From: Sciscionella marina DSM 45152
GTDB lineage: Bacteria; Actinomycetota; Actinomycetes; Mycobacteriales; Pseudonocardiaceae
NCBI RefSeq assembly: GCF_000379465.1
Contig: NZ_KB905380.1
Coordinates: forward strand, 434,001 to 498,000
DNA: 64,000 nt
Reading direction: 5' to 3'
Notes under the pieces: generated by a model
Databases searched by the model: none
Seen by the model: the letters and a program-made list of their open reading frames with translations, nothing else
What the model was told of the DNA's origin: nothing
In this document: positions 23,984 through 34,412 of the stretch, piece after piece
How the letters are laid out: each line of letters starts with the position of its first letter
Numbering within the stretch: the first letter of the stretch is position 1
Position numbers and translations under genes: made by a program

Positions 23984-25111
23984 ATGCACACCCCTGTCAC
24001 GATCATCGGAGCCGGACTCGGCGGCCTCACCCTCGCCCGCGTCCTGCACGTACACGGAATCCCGGTCACGGTGTACGAGGCCGAGTCCTCCCCGACGGCC
24101 CGCACACAGGGCGGGCTGCTCGATATTCACGAACACAACGGCCAGCCCGCGCTGCACGCTGCCGGGCTGACCGAGCAGTTCCACGAGCTCGTCCTCGAAG
24201 GCCACCAGCAGTACCGAGTGCTCGACCGGGACGGCACGGTGCTGCTCGACATCCCCGACGACGGCACCGGGGACCGCCCCGAGGCGCCGCGCGGTGCGCT
24301 GCGCCGGATGCTGCTCGATTCGCTCCCGAAGGGCACTGTGCGGTGGGGCCACAAGGTGGCGGGCGTGCGTTCCCTCGGCGAGAACCGCCACGAGGTGACC
24401 TTCGCCGAGGGCGGCACCGTGATCACGAGCCTGCTGGTCGGCGCGGACGGAGCCTGGTCGCGAGTCCGCCCGCTGCTCTCCCCCGCGGCACCCGAGTACA
24501 TCGGCATGTCGTTCATCGAGACCTACCTGTTCGAGAGCGACACCCGGCATCCGGCCAGCGCCAAGGCGGTCGGCGGCGGTTCACTCTGGTCGCTCGCTCC
24601 GGGGAAGGGAATCCAGGCTCACCGGGAAACCGGCGGAACCTTGCACAGCTATGTGGCGCTGAGCCACTCGCAGGACTGGTTCGCCGGAATCGACTTCACC
24701 GACTCCGGCGCGGCCGCCGCGCGCCTCGCACAGGAGTTCGACGGCTGGGCACCCGAGCTCACCGCATTGATCACCGAGGCCGACGAGGGACCGATCCTGC
24801 GCCCGCTGAACACACTTCCGGCCGGGCATTCCTGGGACCGCGTGCCGGGCGTGACCCTGATCGGCGATGCCGCCCATCTCGCACCGCCGAACGGCGAGGG
24901 CGCCAACCTGGCCATGCAGGACGGTGCCGAACTCGGCGAGGCCATCGCCGCCGCACACCCGGACGAGCTCGAAACCGCGCTCGGCGAGTTCGAACGGGCC
25001 ATGTTCCCGCGCGGTGCCGCGGAGGCCGCCGAGGGAGTTCGGCTCTACGAGTTCATGTTCGGCCCGCAAGCCCCGCACAGCCTCGTCGCCGCGTTCGCCG
25101 GAGACCAGTAG
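23984..25111 (+). CDS. TetX-like FAD-dependent monooxygenase
   Basis: This 375-aa flavoprotein starts at ATG 23984, 7 nt after GAAGGAG. It shows GAGLGGLTLARVLHVHG (FAD), GGLLDIHEHNGQPALHAAGL near residue 43, GADGAWSRVRPLLS near 150 and GDAAHLAPPNGEGANLAMQD near 295. The second and last blocks are close to those of TetX, which hydroxylates and so inactivates tetracyclines. Many chromosomal relatives do other chemistry, so resistance is an inference. Its promoter carries two palindromes. Confidence 0.85.
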   Translation: MHTPVTIIGAGLGGLTLARVLHVHGIPVTVYEAESSPTARTQGGLLDIHEHNGQPALHAAGLTEQFHELVLEGHQQYRVLDRDGTVLLDIPDDGTGDRPEAPRGALRRMLLDSLPKGTVRWGHKVAGVRSLGENRHEVTFAEGGTVITSLLVGADGAWSRVRPLLSPAAPEYIGMSFIETYLFESDTRHPASAKAVGGGSLWSLAPGKGIQAHRETGGTLHSYVALSHSQDWFAGIDFTDSGAAAARLAQEFDGWAPELTALITEADEGPILRPLNTLPAGHSWDRVPGVTLIGDAAHLAPPNGEGANLAMQDGAELGEAIAAAHPDELETALGEFERAMFPRGAAEAAEGVRLYEFMFGPQAPHSLVAAFAGDQ

Positions 25112-25158
25112 CCGGTGCTGCTAGCTTGCCGGTGGACACCACGACAGGAGGCAGCGCC

Positions 25159-26073
25159 ATGGAGGAGCTCGGATTCGAGCGCGATCTGGTGCGGGCACTG
25201 GTGGCCGAACAGCATCCGGATCTCGCCGGGCTCGAACTCCGCGAGGTGGCCGGTGGCTGGGACAACCAGCAGTGGCGCCTCGGTGCGGATCTGGCCGTGC
25301 GGCTGCCGCGTACCGAACGAGCCCCGTACCTGCTGCGCATCGAACAGCGGTGGCTGCCCGAACTCGCGCGGCACCTGCCGCTGCCGACACCGGCTCCGGT
25401 GCGCGTCGGCGAACCCTCGGACCTGTTCGAGCACACCTGGACGATCACCCGCTGGGTCGATGGCGAACCCGCGGACCGCATGCCGATCACCCGCCCCGGC
25501 GCGGCGGACACGCTGGCGGAGTTCCTGAAGGCACTACACCGGGAAGCGCCCGCGCAGGCCCCGGTCAATCCCACGCGCAGCGGGCCGATGGTCGCGCTCC
25601 AGGACGGGTTCGAGAGTGCCCTGGAACTGCTCGCCGGCGAAACAGCGGGCGAAACGGCCCGCGAGGTCTGGGCGAGGGCCGTCGCCGCACCGGTATGGGA
25701 CCGCGCACCGGTTTGGCTGCACAACGATCTGCATCCGGCGAACGTGATCGTGCGCGACGGGACGCTCGCCGGAGTGATCGACTTCGGTGATGTGGGTGCG
25801 GGCGATCCCGCCGTCGATCTGGCGGCCGCCTGGGTTCTGCTGCCCGCCGGCACGGCGGGCCGGTTCTTCGCGGCCTATCCGGACGCCGACGAAGCCACCC
25901 GCACTCGGGCCCGCGGGTGGGCCGTGCTGCGCGCCCTGCTGCTGATCCGCATCGGAATCAACGGCAGGCACGGGCTTCCCGGAGGCAAACCGAGCTGGGA
26001 ACCGGCGGGCCGGGCCGCACTCGAACGCGCGCTGACCGGGAACCGACCCCGCCGAGGAGCGAACCGACCATGA
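25159..26073 (+). CDS. Aminoglycoside-phosphotransferase-family kinase
   Basis: This 304-aa protein starts at ATG 25159 after AGGAGG. The protein-kinase-like fold shows the Brenner motif WLHNDLHPANVIV (catalytic Asp) and the metal-binding IDFGDVGAGDP; the N-terminal lobe lies in AGGWDNQQWRLGADLAVRLPR. APH-fold enzymes phosphorylate aminoglycosides, macrolides, choline or other small alcohols; the substrate is not clear here. The stop overlaps the start of the following SDR by 4 nt. Confidence 0.85.
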   Translation: MEELGFERDLVRALVAEQHPDLAGLELREVAGGWDNQQWRLGADLAVRLPRTERAPYLLRIEQRWLPELARHLPLPTPAPVRVGEPSDLFEHTWTITRWVDGEPADRMPITRPGAADTLAEFLKALHREAPAQAPVNPTRSGPMVALQDGFESALELLAGETAGETAREVWARAVAAPVWDRAPVWLHNDLHPANVIVRDGTLAGVIDFGDVGAGDPAVDLAAAWVLLPAGTAGRFFAAYPDADEATRTRARGWAVLRALLLIRIGINGRHGLPGGKPSWEPAGRAALERALTGNRPRRGANRP

Positions 26074-26801
26074 CCACGAAGACCGCGCTGATCACCGGGA
26101 CCAGCCGCCCGGCCGGGCTCGGCTACGCGGTGTCCCGCCGGCTCGCCGGGCTCGGCCACCACGTCATTCTCACCGCGCGCGAACTCGCCCGCGCCGAATC
26201 GCTGGCCGAGCGGTTGCGCCAGGACGGGTACGCGGCGACCGCCCTGCGCCTGGACCTGACCGAGCGGGCAAGCATGGACGAGACCGCCGGATATCTCACC
26301 GAGACTTTCGGACGGCTGGACGTGTTGATCAACAACGCCAGCGATGTGCCGGACTTCCGGACCATGTCCGCACTCGAGGCCGATATGGACGCGGTGCGCT
26401 CCGCGATGGAGGTCGACGTGCTCGGCCCGTGGGCGCTGGTCCAGTCGATGCTGTCGCTGTTGAAAGCCGCGCCCGCGGCCCGGATCGTGAACGTCTCCAG
26501 CCTTTCCGCCCAGCAGATCGCCACCGGGCTCGATCTCGGCGCGAGCCTGCGCTCCCCCGCCCATTCGATGGGCAAGTACATGCTCGACGTGTTGACCACG
26601 GTGCTCGCCAGGGCCCTCGCGGACACCCCGATCCTGGTCAACGCCGTCGATCCGGGCGAAACCGCCACCCATCCCGAACGCGGCGACGACGACAACGACC
26701 GCCCGGCCGCGGAGAGCGCACGCGGCATCCTCTGGGCGGCCACCCTCGGCGCGGACGGCCCCACCGGCGGCCTCTTCCGGGATGGGGAACCGGTGCGCTG
26801 A
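26070..26801 (+). CDS. Short-chain dehydrogenase/reductase with altered active site
   Basis: This 243-aa Rossmann protein has the cofactor loop TGTSRPAGLGYAV at residues 9-21, NNAS in place of NNAG near 88, and the Ser-bearing NVSSLS strand near 140. The YxxxK pair is replaced: the segment reads SPAHSMGKYML, with His where the catalytic Tyr should be and the Lys kept. This could mean lost or changed chemistry. It is translationally coupled to the APH-type kinase. Its stop lies 3 nt from that of the convergent SDR. Confidence 0.8.
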   Translation: MTTKTALITGTSRPAGLGYAVSRRLAGLGHHVILTARELARAESLAERLRQDGYAATALRLDLTERASMDETAGYLTETFGRLDVLINNASDVPDFRTMSALEADMDAVRSAMEVDVLGPWALVQSMLSLLKAAPAARIVNVSSLSAQQIATGLDLGASLRSPAHSMGKYMLDVLTTVLARALADTPILVNAVDPGETATHPERGDDDNDRPAAESARGILWAATLGADGPTGGLFRDGEPVR

Positions 26802-26804
26802 CCC

Positions 26805-27743
26805 TCATCGCGGGAAGGCGGCGCCGGTGAGTTCCTCGGAGATCCGCCACATCCGCTCGGCGTCCTCCGTGCTGCGCAGCCGGGAGTACAGGGCCTGTTC
26901 GGCGGGTGCTCCGGAGTAGTGCCGGAAACCACCGGGACCGTAGAGCCGGCCGCCCGCCTCCGGTGCGGTGGCGGCCAGCAGCGCCGGAAGCAGCGCGGTC
27001 TCGACCGTCCCGAACAGAATGCCGCGGCGGGACAGTGCGCGGATGCCCCGGGCGAGCGGGGTGGCCCGGGCTCGGCCGACCTCGGGACGCGCGGCGAGCA
27101 GATTGGTGGCCGCGACACCGGGATGGGCGAGGTTGCTGGTGATCCCCCAGCCTCCGGCGCGGCTTCGCCGATCCAGTTCGAGCCCGAACAGGCCGAACGC
27201 GATCTTCGACTGACTGTAGGCGCGCTGACCGCGGTAGGACCGTTCCCAGTTCAGGTCGTCCCAGTTGATGGCGTGCTGGTTCGCGGCGACACTGATCTGC
27301 GAGGTCACCCGCGCCCGTCCGGCGCGCAGCAGCGGAAGCAGCCCGGCGACGAGGGCGAAGTGGCCCAGGTGGTTGCTGCCGAATTGCAGCTCGAACCCCT
27401 CGGCGGTGATGCGCCGCCGAGGCGGGGTCATCACACCGGCGTTGTTGACGAGGATATGGATCGGACGGTTCTCGCCGCGCAGCGTGGCACCCAGCGCGGT
27501 GACCGAGTCCAGTGAGGACAGGTCGAGTTCGCGCAGGGACAGCACCGCCTCCGGATGCCGCTGCCGGATCCTCGCCACCGCAGCCTCCCCCTTGGCCGCG
27601 TTGCGGACGGGAAGGACGACCTCGGCACCGGCGGCGGCGAGCCTCTCCGTCAGGCCCAGTCCGATGCCGTCGCTGGCCCCGGTGACCACGGCGAGGTTCC
27701 CGGAAAGGTCTCCGAGGGTGATGCCCGGTCGGCTGCGCGCCAT
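26805..27743 (-). CDS. Short-chain dehydrogenase/reductase
   Basis: This 312-aa enzyme has the complete SDR set: TGASDGIG at residues 22-29, NNAGVM near 95, and YSQSK with catalytic Tyr and Lys near 180. It resembles the retinol-dehydrogenase/WW-oxidoreductase-like group of actinobacteria. The ATG at 27743 follows AAGGAG by 6 nt. It is divergent from an XRE/MmyB-type regulator, a very common pairing in which the regulator controls the dehydrogenase. Substrate unknown. Confidence 0.87.
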   Translation of the reverse strand: MARSRPGITLGDLSGNLAVVTGASDGIGLGLTERLAAAGAEVVLPVRNAAKGEAAVARIRQRHPEAVLSLRELDLSSLDSVTALGATLRGENRPIHILVNNAGVMTPPRRRITAEGFELQFGSNHLGHFALVAGLLPLLRAGRARVTSQISVAANQHAINWDDLNWERSYRGQRAYSQSKIAFGLFGLELDRRSRAGGWGITSNLAHPGVAATNLLAARPEVGRARATPLARGIRALSRRGILFGTVETALLPALLAATAPEAGGRLYGPGGFRHYSGAPAEQALYSRLRSTEDAERMWRISEELTGAAFPR

Positions 27744-27886
27744 GTGCTGCTCCTTGGTTCGCTGGACGGTAGTTGTGCATTCAGGTTGCGCCCCATCCGC
27801 GGCCGCAGCCACGGCCTGTCGATCCCAGGCAAGCCACGGAATCGCCAGGCACACTGGGCAGCACCGGAACGAGGGAGGAGCCAACC

Positions 27887-28738
27887 GTGCTCGATCGAGC
27901 GGGACTCGCCGGATTCCTGCGCCGCCGCCGCGAGTCGCTGCAGCCCGAGGATGTCGGCCTGCCGCGCGGGCAACGGCGGCGGACCACCGGACTGCGGCGC
28001 GAAGAAGTCGCGGCACTGTGCCACCTCTCCGCCGACTACTACAGCCGGCTCGAACGGGAGCGCGGCCCGCACCCGTCCGAGCAGATGATCGCCTCGCTCG
28101 CGCAGGGGCTGCACCTTTCCCTCGACGAACGCGATCACCTGTTCCGCCTCGCCGGGCACAATCCGCCCACGCGCGGCACGATCAGCGAACACATCGGTCC
28201 CGGCCTGCTGCGCATCTTCGACCGGCTCACCGACACCCCCGCCGAGATCGTCACCGAGCTCGGCGAAACGCTCCGCCAGACCCCGCTCGGCATCGCGCTC
28301 ACCGGGGACGCAGGCGGATACACCGGCCCGGCCCGCAGCATCGGCTACCGGTGGTTCACCGATCCCGCGGTCCGGACCCGGTACCACCCCGAGGACCACG
28401 TGCTGCACTCCCGCGTGTTCGTCTCAGGACTGCGCAAGCTGGTCACCCTCCGCGGCCCAGGATCCCGGGCCACTCATCTCCGGGACCTGTTGCTCGCGGG
28501 GAACGAGGAATTCCGCGGTTTCTGGAACGAACACGAGATCGGTGTGCACTACGACGGCGTCAAACGCTATGTGCACCCCGAGGTCGGCGCATTGGAGGTC
28601 ACCTGCCAGACCCTCCTGGATCCCGGCCAGTCGCACATGCTACTCGTGTACACCGCCGTCCCGGGCAGCGAAAGCCACGAGAAGCTACGGCTGCTCTCGG
28701 TCCTCGGACCGCAGCAGCTCATGCCGGAGAACACCTGA
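27887..28738 (+). CDS. XRE-family regulator with MmyB-like ligand-binding domain
   Basis: This protein has 283 aa from the GTG at 27887, 9 nt after GGGAGG. The HTH is at about residues 30-75 ([24 protein letters not shown]). The MmyB-like domain (about 100-270; [33 protein letters not shown]) is thought to bind a fatty-acid-like ligand. The divergent SDR is the probable target, through the 143-nt gap between them. Confidence 0.87.
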   Translation: MLDRAGLAGFLRRRRESLQPEDVGLPRGQRRRTTGLRREEVAALCHLSADYYSRLERERGPHPSEQMIASLAQGLHLSLDERDHLFRLAGHNPPTRGTISEHIGPGLLRIFDRLTDTPAEIVTELGETLRQTPLGIALTGDAGGYTGPARSIGYRWFTDPAVRTRYHPEDHVLHSRVFVSGLRKLVTLRGPGSRATHLRDLLLAGNEEFRGFWNEHEIGVHYDGVKRYVHPEVGALEVTCQTLLDPGQSHMLLVYTAVPGSESHEKLRLLSVLGPQQLMPENT

Positions 28739-28822
28739 GCCGGGCACGAAAACCGGTTGTGCAGCCGTTCCCGGATCCACTAGCTTCGGCCGGGTCGTAC
28801 CCAGAGTCTGGAGGCTGAGGCC

Positions 28823-28855
28823 ATGACGGCGCGCCCGATAACGGCCGCCGGGTAG
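28823..28855 (+). CDS. Possible 10-codon leader ORF upstream of a GNAT gene
   Basis: ATG at 28823 is preceded by TGGAGG at a good distance and reads MTARPITAAG before a TAG. The GNAT gene starts 85 nt later with a poor ribosome site. It may be a regulatory leader or the stub of a lost gene. I see no convincing hairpin after it, so the call is weak. Confidence 0.22.
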   Translation: MTARPITAAG

Positions 28856-28940
28856 CACGCGGGACCGCCGAACCCGCGGTGCTGGTCAACGGCGGCGCGA
28901 TGACCGTGTCCACGAAGACCAGTGAGGACTCAGTTTTCTC

Positions 28941-29723
28941 ATGTTCGAATCACGTATTCACGACTACCTGCGCTCCCGTGCCGGTGCGGGCGCGCACCGC
29001 GTCGGTTCCTTCCTGCTGCTGCTCGACGAGCACGACCGGGGCCGGTACTTCAACTACGCGATACCCGACGATGGCGCTGCCCCGGCTCCCGACGACATCG
29101 CGGCCCTTGTCCAGGCGTTCCGTGAACGGTCCCGGGTACCGCGATTGGAGTATCTGCCCGCGGCGTGCCCGGCAGTGGAACCCGCACTGCTCGCGGCCGG
29201 ATTCACCGCCGAGGCGCGGGTTCCGATCCTGACCTGTGCACCGGAACAGGCGGCCGCGCCCACGGTGGATGGCATCCGGGTCGTGCTCGCCACCGACGAC
29301 GGGATGCTGCGTGGCGTCGCCGAGGTACAGTGCGAAGCATACGGCCAGGAAGTGGTCACCGAACACGACACCGCCCGGCTGCGCCGGGTCCGCGACGGCG
29401 GCGGATTGGTCGCCATCGCCGTGGCGGACGCCTCCGGTGCGGCCGTCGGTGCCGGACAGCTCGGTCCGCCGCACGCGGCACCCGACGGCAGTCCGGGAGC
29501 CGACCGGTCCGGCGGCATCAGCGAACTCGCCGCCGTGGGGGTGCGTGCCGCCTATCGTCGCCGTGGCATCGCCGCTGCGGTGTCGGCACTGCTCACCCGG
29601 TCCGCCCCTGCCGTGGGAATCTCGACGCCGTTCCTGATGACCGTCGGCGAGGCCGAAGAGCGCGTCTACCATCGCATCGGCTACCGCAGGGCAGCGCAGA
29701 TGCTGCATATCTGCCTGGCATGA
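28941..29723 (+). CDS. GNAT-family N-acetyltransferase
   Basis: This 260-aa protein carries the acetyl-CoA-binding motif A in its C-terminal half: ELAAVGVRAAYRRRGIAAAVSALL at about residues 193-216, with a last strand FLMTVGEAEERVYHRIGYR. The N-terminal 110 residues look like a second, worn GNAT-like or substrate domain. The acceptor is unknown. It is convergent with rox and separated from it by a strong hairpin. Confidence 0.75.
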   Translation: MFESRIHDYLRSRAGAGAHRVGSFLLLLDEHDRGRYFNYAIPDDGAAPAPDDIAALVQAFRERSRVPRLEYLPAACPAVEPALLAAGFTAEARVPILTCAPEQAAAPTVDGIRVVLATDDGMLRGVAEVQCEAYGQEVVTEHDTARLRRVRDGGGLVAIAVADASGAAVGAGQLGPPHAAPDGSPGADRSGGISELAAVGVRAAYRRRGIAAAVSALLTRSAPAVGISTPFLMTVGEAEERVYHRIGYRRAAQMLHICLA

Positions 29724-29724
29724 A

Positions 29725-29761
29725 CGCGCGGGCCCGGGTCACGCCGGTCCGGGCCCGCGCG
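29725..29761. terminator. Bidirectional hairpin terminator between GNAT and rox
   Basis: A perfect 13-bp GC-rich stem (29725-29737 with 29749-29761) closes an 11-nt loop and starts 1 nt after the GNAT stop. It serves both convergent genes. There is no T-run, as is common for actinobacterial terminators. Confidence 0.75.
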
Positions 29762-29772
29762 GCGGTTCGCCA

Positions 29773-31281
<1,509 letters not shown>

Positions 31282-31335
31282 TCAGTCGCCGGCCGTGACG
31301 CGTCGAGGGAGCACCCACGTCGATCCAGCGTTCAT
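31282..31335 (-). CDS. 17-aa leader peptide ORF upstream of rox
   Basis: ATG at 31335 is preceded by GGGGAGGTGG with good spacing and encodes MNAGSTWVLPRRVTAGD, ending in TGA 7 nt before the hairpin that covers the rox start. Strong initiation, short length and position match leader peptides of translationally attenuated resistance genes (ermC and cat types). Translation is inferred. The longer frame that contains it has no coding character. Confidence 0.55.
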   Translation of the reverse strand: MNAGSTWVLPRRVTAGD

Positions 31336-31401
31336 GGGTTCCACCTCCCCGGGCGATGGCACGGTCTGCCGCAGGTTACCGGCCCGAACGGCACCGGCGC
31401 C

Positions 31402-31424
31402 AACCGTTTCAGCGGACCAGGCGG
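31402..31424. repeat. Direct repeat, copy A (partner at 31721-31743)
   Basis: AACCGTTTCAGCGGACCA, one mismatched base and GCGG recur 319 nt to the right, where they include the stop codon of the NlpC/P60 gene. Here the same bases would read RLVR-stop, echoing RVVR-stop of that gene. It looks like a duplicated 3' end left by a rearrangement. Confidence 0.6.
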
Positions 31425-31720
31425 TTCCTCGCCGCGTCATCGGCAGGTGGCTGACCACCCGTGTTCGAGCAACTCGAAGATCGGGTCGAGCATCCGGGAT
31501 GGATCGGGGTAGCTGCGCGCGAGTTGGACCGCTTCGATGTGCGGAGAGGCGGGGCGGTCGGTCGCCCGCTTCAGGAGGTGCGCACGCAAGGCCCGTGGGA
31601 TGGACTGGCCTGCGGCACCGCCACGCCGACCTGAATGACCCGGCCGGTAATGCCATACCGCACGGACGCTGTTCAACCCGGAGACCACCTGAGCCACGCG
31701 AATCACCGGAACCGGAGACG
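31425..31720. other. About 295 nt between direct repeats with no recognisable gene
   Basis: An 89-codon minus-strand frame (31437-31706) reads HIEAVQLARSYPDPSRMLDP and FELLEHGWSATCR near its end. These look protein-like but match nothing I know, and there is no clear ribosome site. It may be a fragment of an inserted or decayed gene. The upstream promoter of the rox leader should lie to the left (TAACCT at about 31373-31378, minus sense). Confidence 0.35.
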
Positions 31721-31743
31721 AACCGTTTCAGCGGACCACGCGG
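31721..31743. repeat. Direct repeat, copy B (partner at 31402-31424)
   Basis: The same 18-bp core plus GCGG as copy A. This copy spans the TGA (31728-31730) and last codons of the NlpC/P60 gene, so it is probably the original and copy A the duplicate. Confidence 0.6.
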
Positions 31744-32942
31744 CCCGCTCCGGCGAAGTCGTCCCCGGGTTTGGTGTACGGGTGCACCTGCACGGCCTGC
31801 CCGAAGGTGGGCGCGTCGATCATCTGGTGGTTGCCGATGTAGAGGCCGACATGGTGGATCTTGCCCGCCGGGTCGCCGAAGAACACCAGATCACCGAGCC
31901 GCGGATCCTGGCCCTTCGGCACCGGCGGAGTGTCCCGGAACTGCCAGTCGGCCATCCGGCGCAAGGGGATGCCCTGCGCGGTATAGGCCTCGGTGGTCAG
32001 TCCGGAGCAATCGAAACCGCCGTGGTCCCCGCCGCCCTTGCCGTTGCCGCCCCAGACGTAGGGCAGCCCGATCTTGGAGATCGCGAACTCGACCGCGTGC
32101 AGCGGCTGGGGCTTCGGCGGGTTCGGATCCTGCGAGACCGTGCCGTACACCGTCGCGGTCGCCAGCACCCGGTGCAGGAACAGCGGTGCCTCGTCGATTC
32201 GCGAGACGGCCCGCCACCACGCCCCGCCGTCGGCGAGATCGGCCCCATCGGCGCACAGCGTCTTGCCCGCGGCGAGCACCGCGTCGTCGAAGCTCTCCGG
32301 GTCACCCTTGCCGGTGCCGTTCGCGCTGCCCCCATACTGCTTCCACTGGGCGCCGGTCAGCTGCATGGGCCCGCGCGCCGCGGACTTCGAGACGACCTTT
32401 CCGAAGAAATCGCGCAGTTTCACGTTGCCGATGGGCTCGGCGGTCGTGCCGTCGGCGCCGACCCCACCGCCCGCGCGGCCGTGGTCGGTGGTCTGCTTGC
32501 CGACACCGGCCAGCGTCACCCAGGACATGTGGCAGGCGGGCTGCTGCTTGTTCAGCGTGACCGTGGCCTTGGCATAGGAGGTCATCGCCCGCTCCGGGAT
32601 GTCGAGCCACCCGGAGATCTGCTTGACCCAGTCCTCGAACGCGTTCCCGGAATCCGTGTCGTCCGGGGGAACGGCGACCTTGCGGCCGATCGCCTGCGGC
32701 AGCCCGGCCTTGGCCGGCGGCGTGCTCGCCGAGAGCTTCCCGGTCTCCCCAGCCGGCGCGCTCGCGTCCGCGGCCGCGCGTGGCTCGGCATCGGTGGAGA
32801 GCAGCTGGCTCACCGTGAGGATGCCGCCGACCGCGAGGGCCACCACCACGACGACCGCGATGATCATCGGGCGGCGGCGTCCGCCACCCTGCCCAGCACC
32901 GTGCCCACCATCGGGCTCGTTCGAGTCCATGGGTGTACTCAT
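31728..32942 (-). CDS. Membrane-anchored lytic transglycosylase-like/NlpC-P60 peptidoglycan hydrolase
   Basis: This protein has 404 aa. A Gly-rich cytoplasmic start is followed by one membrane anchor (about residues 26-48, MIIAVVVVVALAVGG), then a Ser/Ala/Pro linker. A lysozyme-like transglycosylase region follows (about 100-270; WLDIPERAMTSYAKA, GPMQLTGAQWKQYG). The C-terminal NlpC/P60 endopeptidase (about 290-404) has Cys312 in FDCSGL and His364 in HHVGLYIG. It should cut peptidoglycan glycan and peptide bonds outside the membrane. It starts 5 nt after pafA, so the two are probably cotranscribed. Confidence 0.88.
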   Translation of the reverse strand: MSTPMDSNEPDGGHGAGQGGGRRRPMIIAVVVVVALAVGGILTVSQLLSTDAEPRAAADASAPAGETGKLSASTPPAKAGLPQAIGRKVAVPPDDTDSGNAFEDWVKQISGWLDIPERAMTSYAKATVTLNKQQPACHMSWVTLAGVGKQTTDHGRAGGGVGADGTTAEPIGNVKLRDFFGKVVSKSAARGPMQLTGAQWKQYGGSANGTGKGDPESFDDAVLAAGKTLCADGADLADGGAWWRAVSRIDEAPLFLHRVLATATVYGTVSQDPNPPKPQPLHAVEFAISKIGLPYVWGGNGKGGGDHGGFDCSGLTTEAYTAQGIPLRRMADWQFRDTPPVPKGQDPRLGDLVFFGDPAGKIHHVGLYIGNHQMIDAPTFGQAVQVHPYTKPGDDFAGAGRVVR

Positions 32943-32947
32943 ACCAG

Positions 32948-34306
32948 CTACAACGAAGCGATGAGTCGTTCGACGCGCTCGTCCACCGCGCGGAACGGGT
33001 CCTTGCACAGCACGGTGCGCTGGGCCTGATCGTTGAGCTTGAGATGCACCCAGTCCACGGTGAAGTCCCGGCCCGCGGACTGTGCGGCGGCGATGAAGTC
33101 CCCGCGCAGTTTGGCCCGCGTGGTCTGCGGCGGGGTGTCCTTGGCCGCCTCGATGTCCCCGTCGTCGGTCACCCGGTCCACCGCGCCCTTGCGCTGCAGC
33201 AGGTCGAAGAGCCCGCGCCCGCGCCGGATGTCGTGATAGGCCAGATCGAGCTGGGCGATACGCGGATTCGACAGCTCCATCCCGTGCTTGCTCTGGTAGC
33301 GCTCGAGCAGCCGGCGTTTGATGGCCCAGTCGACCTCCCGGTCGATCTTGGACAGGTCCTGGGCCTCCACCGCGTCCAGCGTGCGCCCCCACAGCTCGAC
33401 GATCCGGTCCATCACCGGGTCGGGTTCCCGGCCGGCCACGTACTCGACCGCGCGTGCGTAGTACTCGCGCTGGATGTCGAGCGCGCTCGCCTCGCGCCCG
33501 CCCGCGAGCCGGATCAGCCGCCGACCGGTCAGGTCGTGGCTGATCTCCCGGATCGCGCGGATCGGGTTGTCCAGGGAGAAGTCGCGGAACTGCACCCCGG
33601 CCTCGATCATCTCCAGCACCAGGTGCGCGCTCCCGACCTTGAGCAGGGTGGTGACCTCGGACATGTTGGAGTCGCCCACGATCACGTGCAGCCGCCGGTA
33701 GCGCTCGGCGTCCGCGTGCGGCTCGTCGCGGGTGTTGATGATCGGCCGGGAACGGGTGGTCGCGCTGGACACGCCCTCCCAGATGTGCTCGGCGCGCTGG
33801 GAGAGGCAGTACACCGCCCCGCGCGGGGTCTGCAGCACCTTGCCCGCCCCGCACACCAGCTGCCGGGTGACCAGGAAGGGCAACAGCACATCCGCGATCC
33901 TGGAGAACTCACCGGCCCGGGCCACCAGATAGTTCTCGTGACAGCCGTACGAGTTGCCCGCGGAGTCGGTGTTGTTCTTGAACAGGAAGATATCCCCGCC
34001 GATGCCCTCGTCGGCGAGCCGGCGTTCGGCGTCCACGAGCAGGTCCTCGAGCAGCCGCTCCCCCGACTTGTCGTGGGTGACCAGCCCGACGAGGTCGTCG
34101 CACTCCGCCGTGGCGTACTCCGGGTGCGAGCCGACGTCGAGGTAGAGCCGTGAACCGTTGCGCAGGAACACGTTCGACGAACGGCCCCAGGAAACGACCC
34201 GCCGGAACAGGTACCGCGCCACCTCGTCCGGGCTGAGCCTGCGCTGCCCGTGGAAGGTACAGGTGACGCCGAATTCTGTCTCGATGCCGAAGATCCGCCG
34301 CTGCAT
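32948..34306 (-). CDS. pafA: Pup-protein ligase PafA
   Basis: This 452-aa ATP-dependent ligase of the glutamine-synthetase/carboxylate-amine fold joins the C-terminal Glu of Pup to substrate lysines, marking proteins for the proteasome. The hallmark start [16 protein letters not shown] is present, as are the nucleotide/metal segments [19 protein letters not shown] and [20 protein letters not shown]. The length is normal. Unlike the compact mycobacterial arrangement, it is separated from prcA by three other genes. Cytoplasmic. Confidence 0.96.
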   Translation of the reverse strand: MQRRIFGIETEFGVTCTFHGQRRLSPDEVARYLFRRVVSWGRSSNVFLRNGSRLYLDVGSHPEYATAECDDLVGLVTHDKSGERLLEDLLVDAERRLADEGIGGDIFLFKNNTDSAGNSYGCHENYLVARAGEFSRIADVLLPFLVTRQLVCGAGKVLQTPRGAVYCLSQRAEHIWEGVSSATTRSRPIINTRDEPHADAERYRRLHVIVGDSNMSEVTTLLKVGSAHLVLEMIEAGVQFRDFSLDNPIRAIREISHDLTGRRLIRLAGGREASALDIQREYYARAVEYVAGREPDPVMDRIVELWGRTLDAVEAQDLSKIDREVDWAIKRRLLERYQSKHGMELSNPRIAQLDLAYHDIRRGRGLFDLLQRKGAVDRVTDDGDIEAAKDTPPQTTRAKLRGDFIAAAQSAGRDFTVDWVHLKLNDQAQRTVLCKDPFRAVDERVERLIASL

Positions 34307-34400
34307 GCTTTCAGCCTACGGGCAATAACCCACCGCGCGCGCGGGTCTGCGGGGATCGAATCGACATCGATGCCCTGTCAAGGCCCGTGAACCGATCACG

Positions 34401-34406
34401 TACCGT
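34401..34406 (+). promoter_or_regulatory. TACCGT -10 of a probable leaderless MFS transcript
   Basis: TACCGT lies 6 nt before the ATG at 34413 with no ribosome site. A TGTCAA at 34376-34381 could be a weak -35, at a longer spacing (19 nt) than normal. Confidence 0.4.
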
Positions 34407-34412
34407 GCGTCC

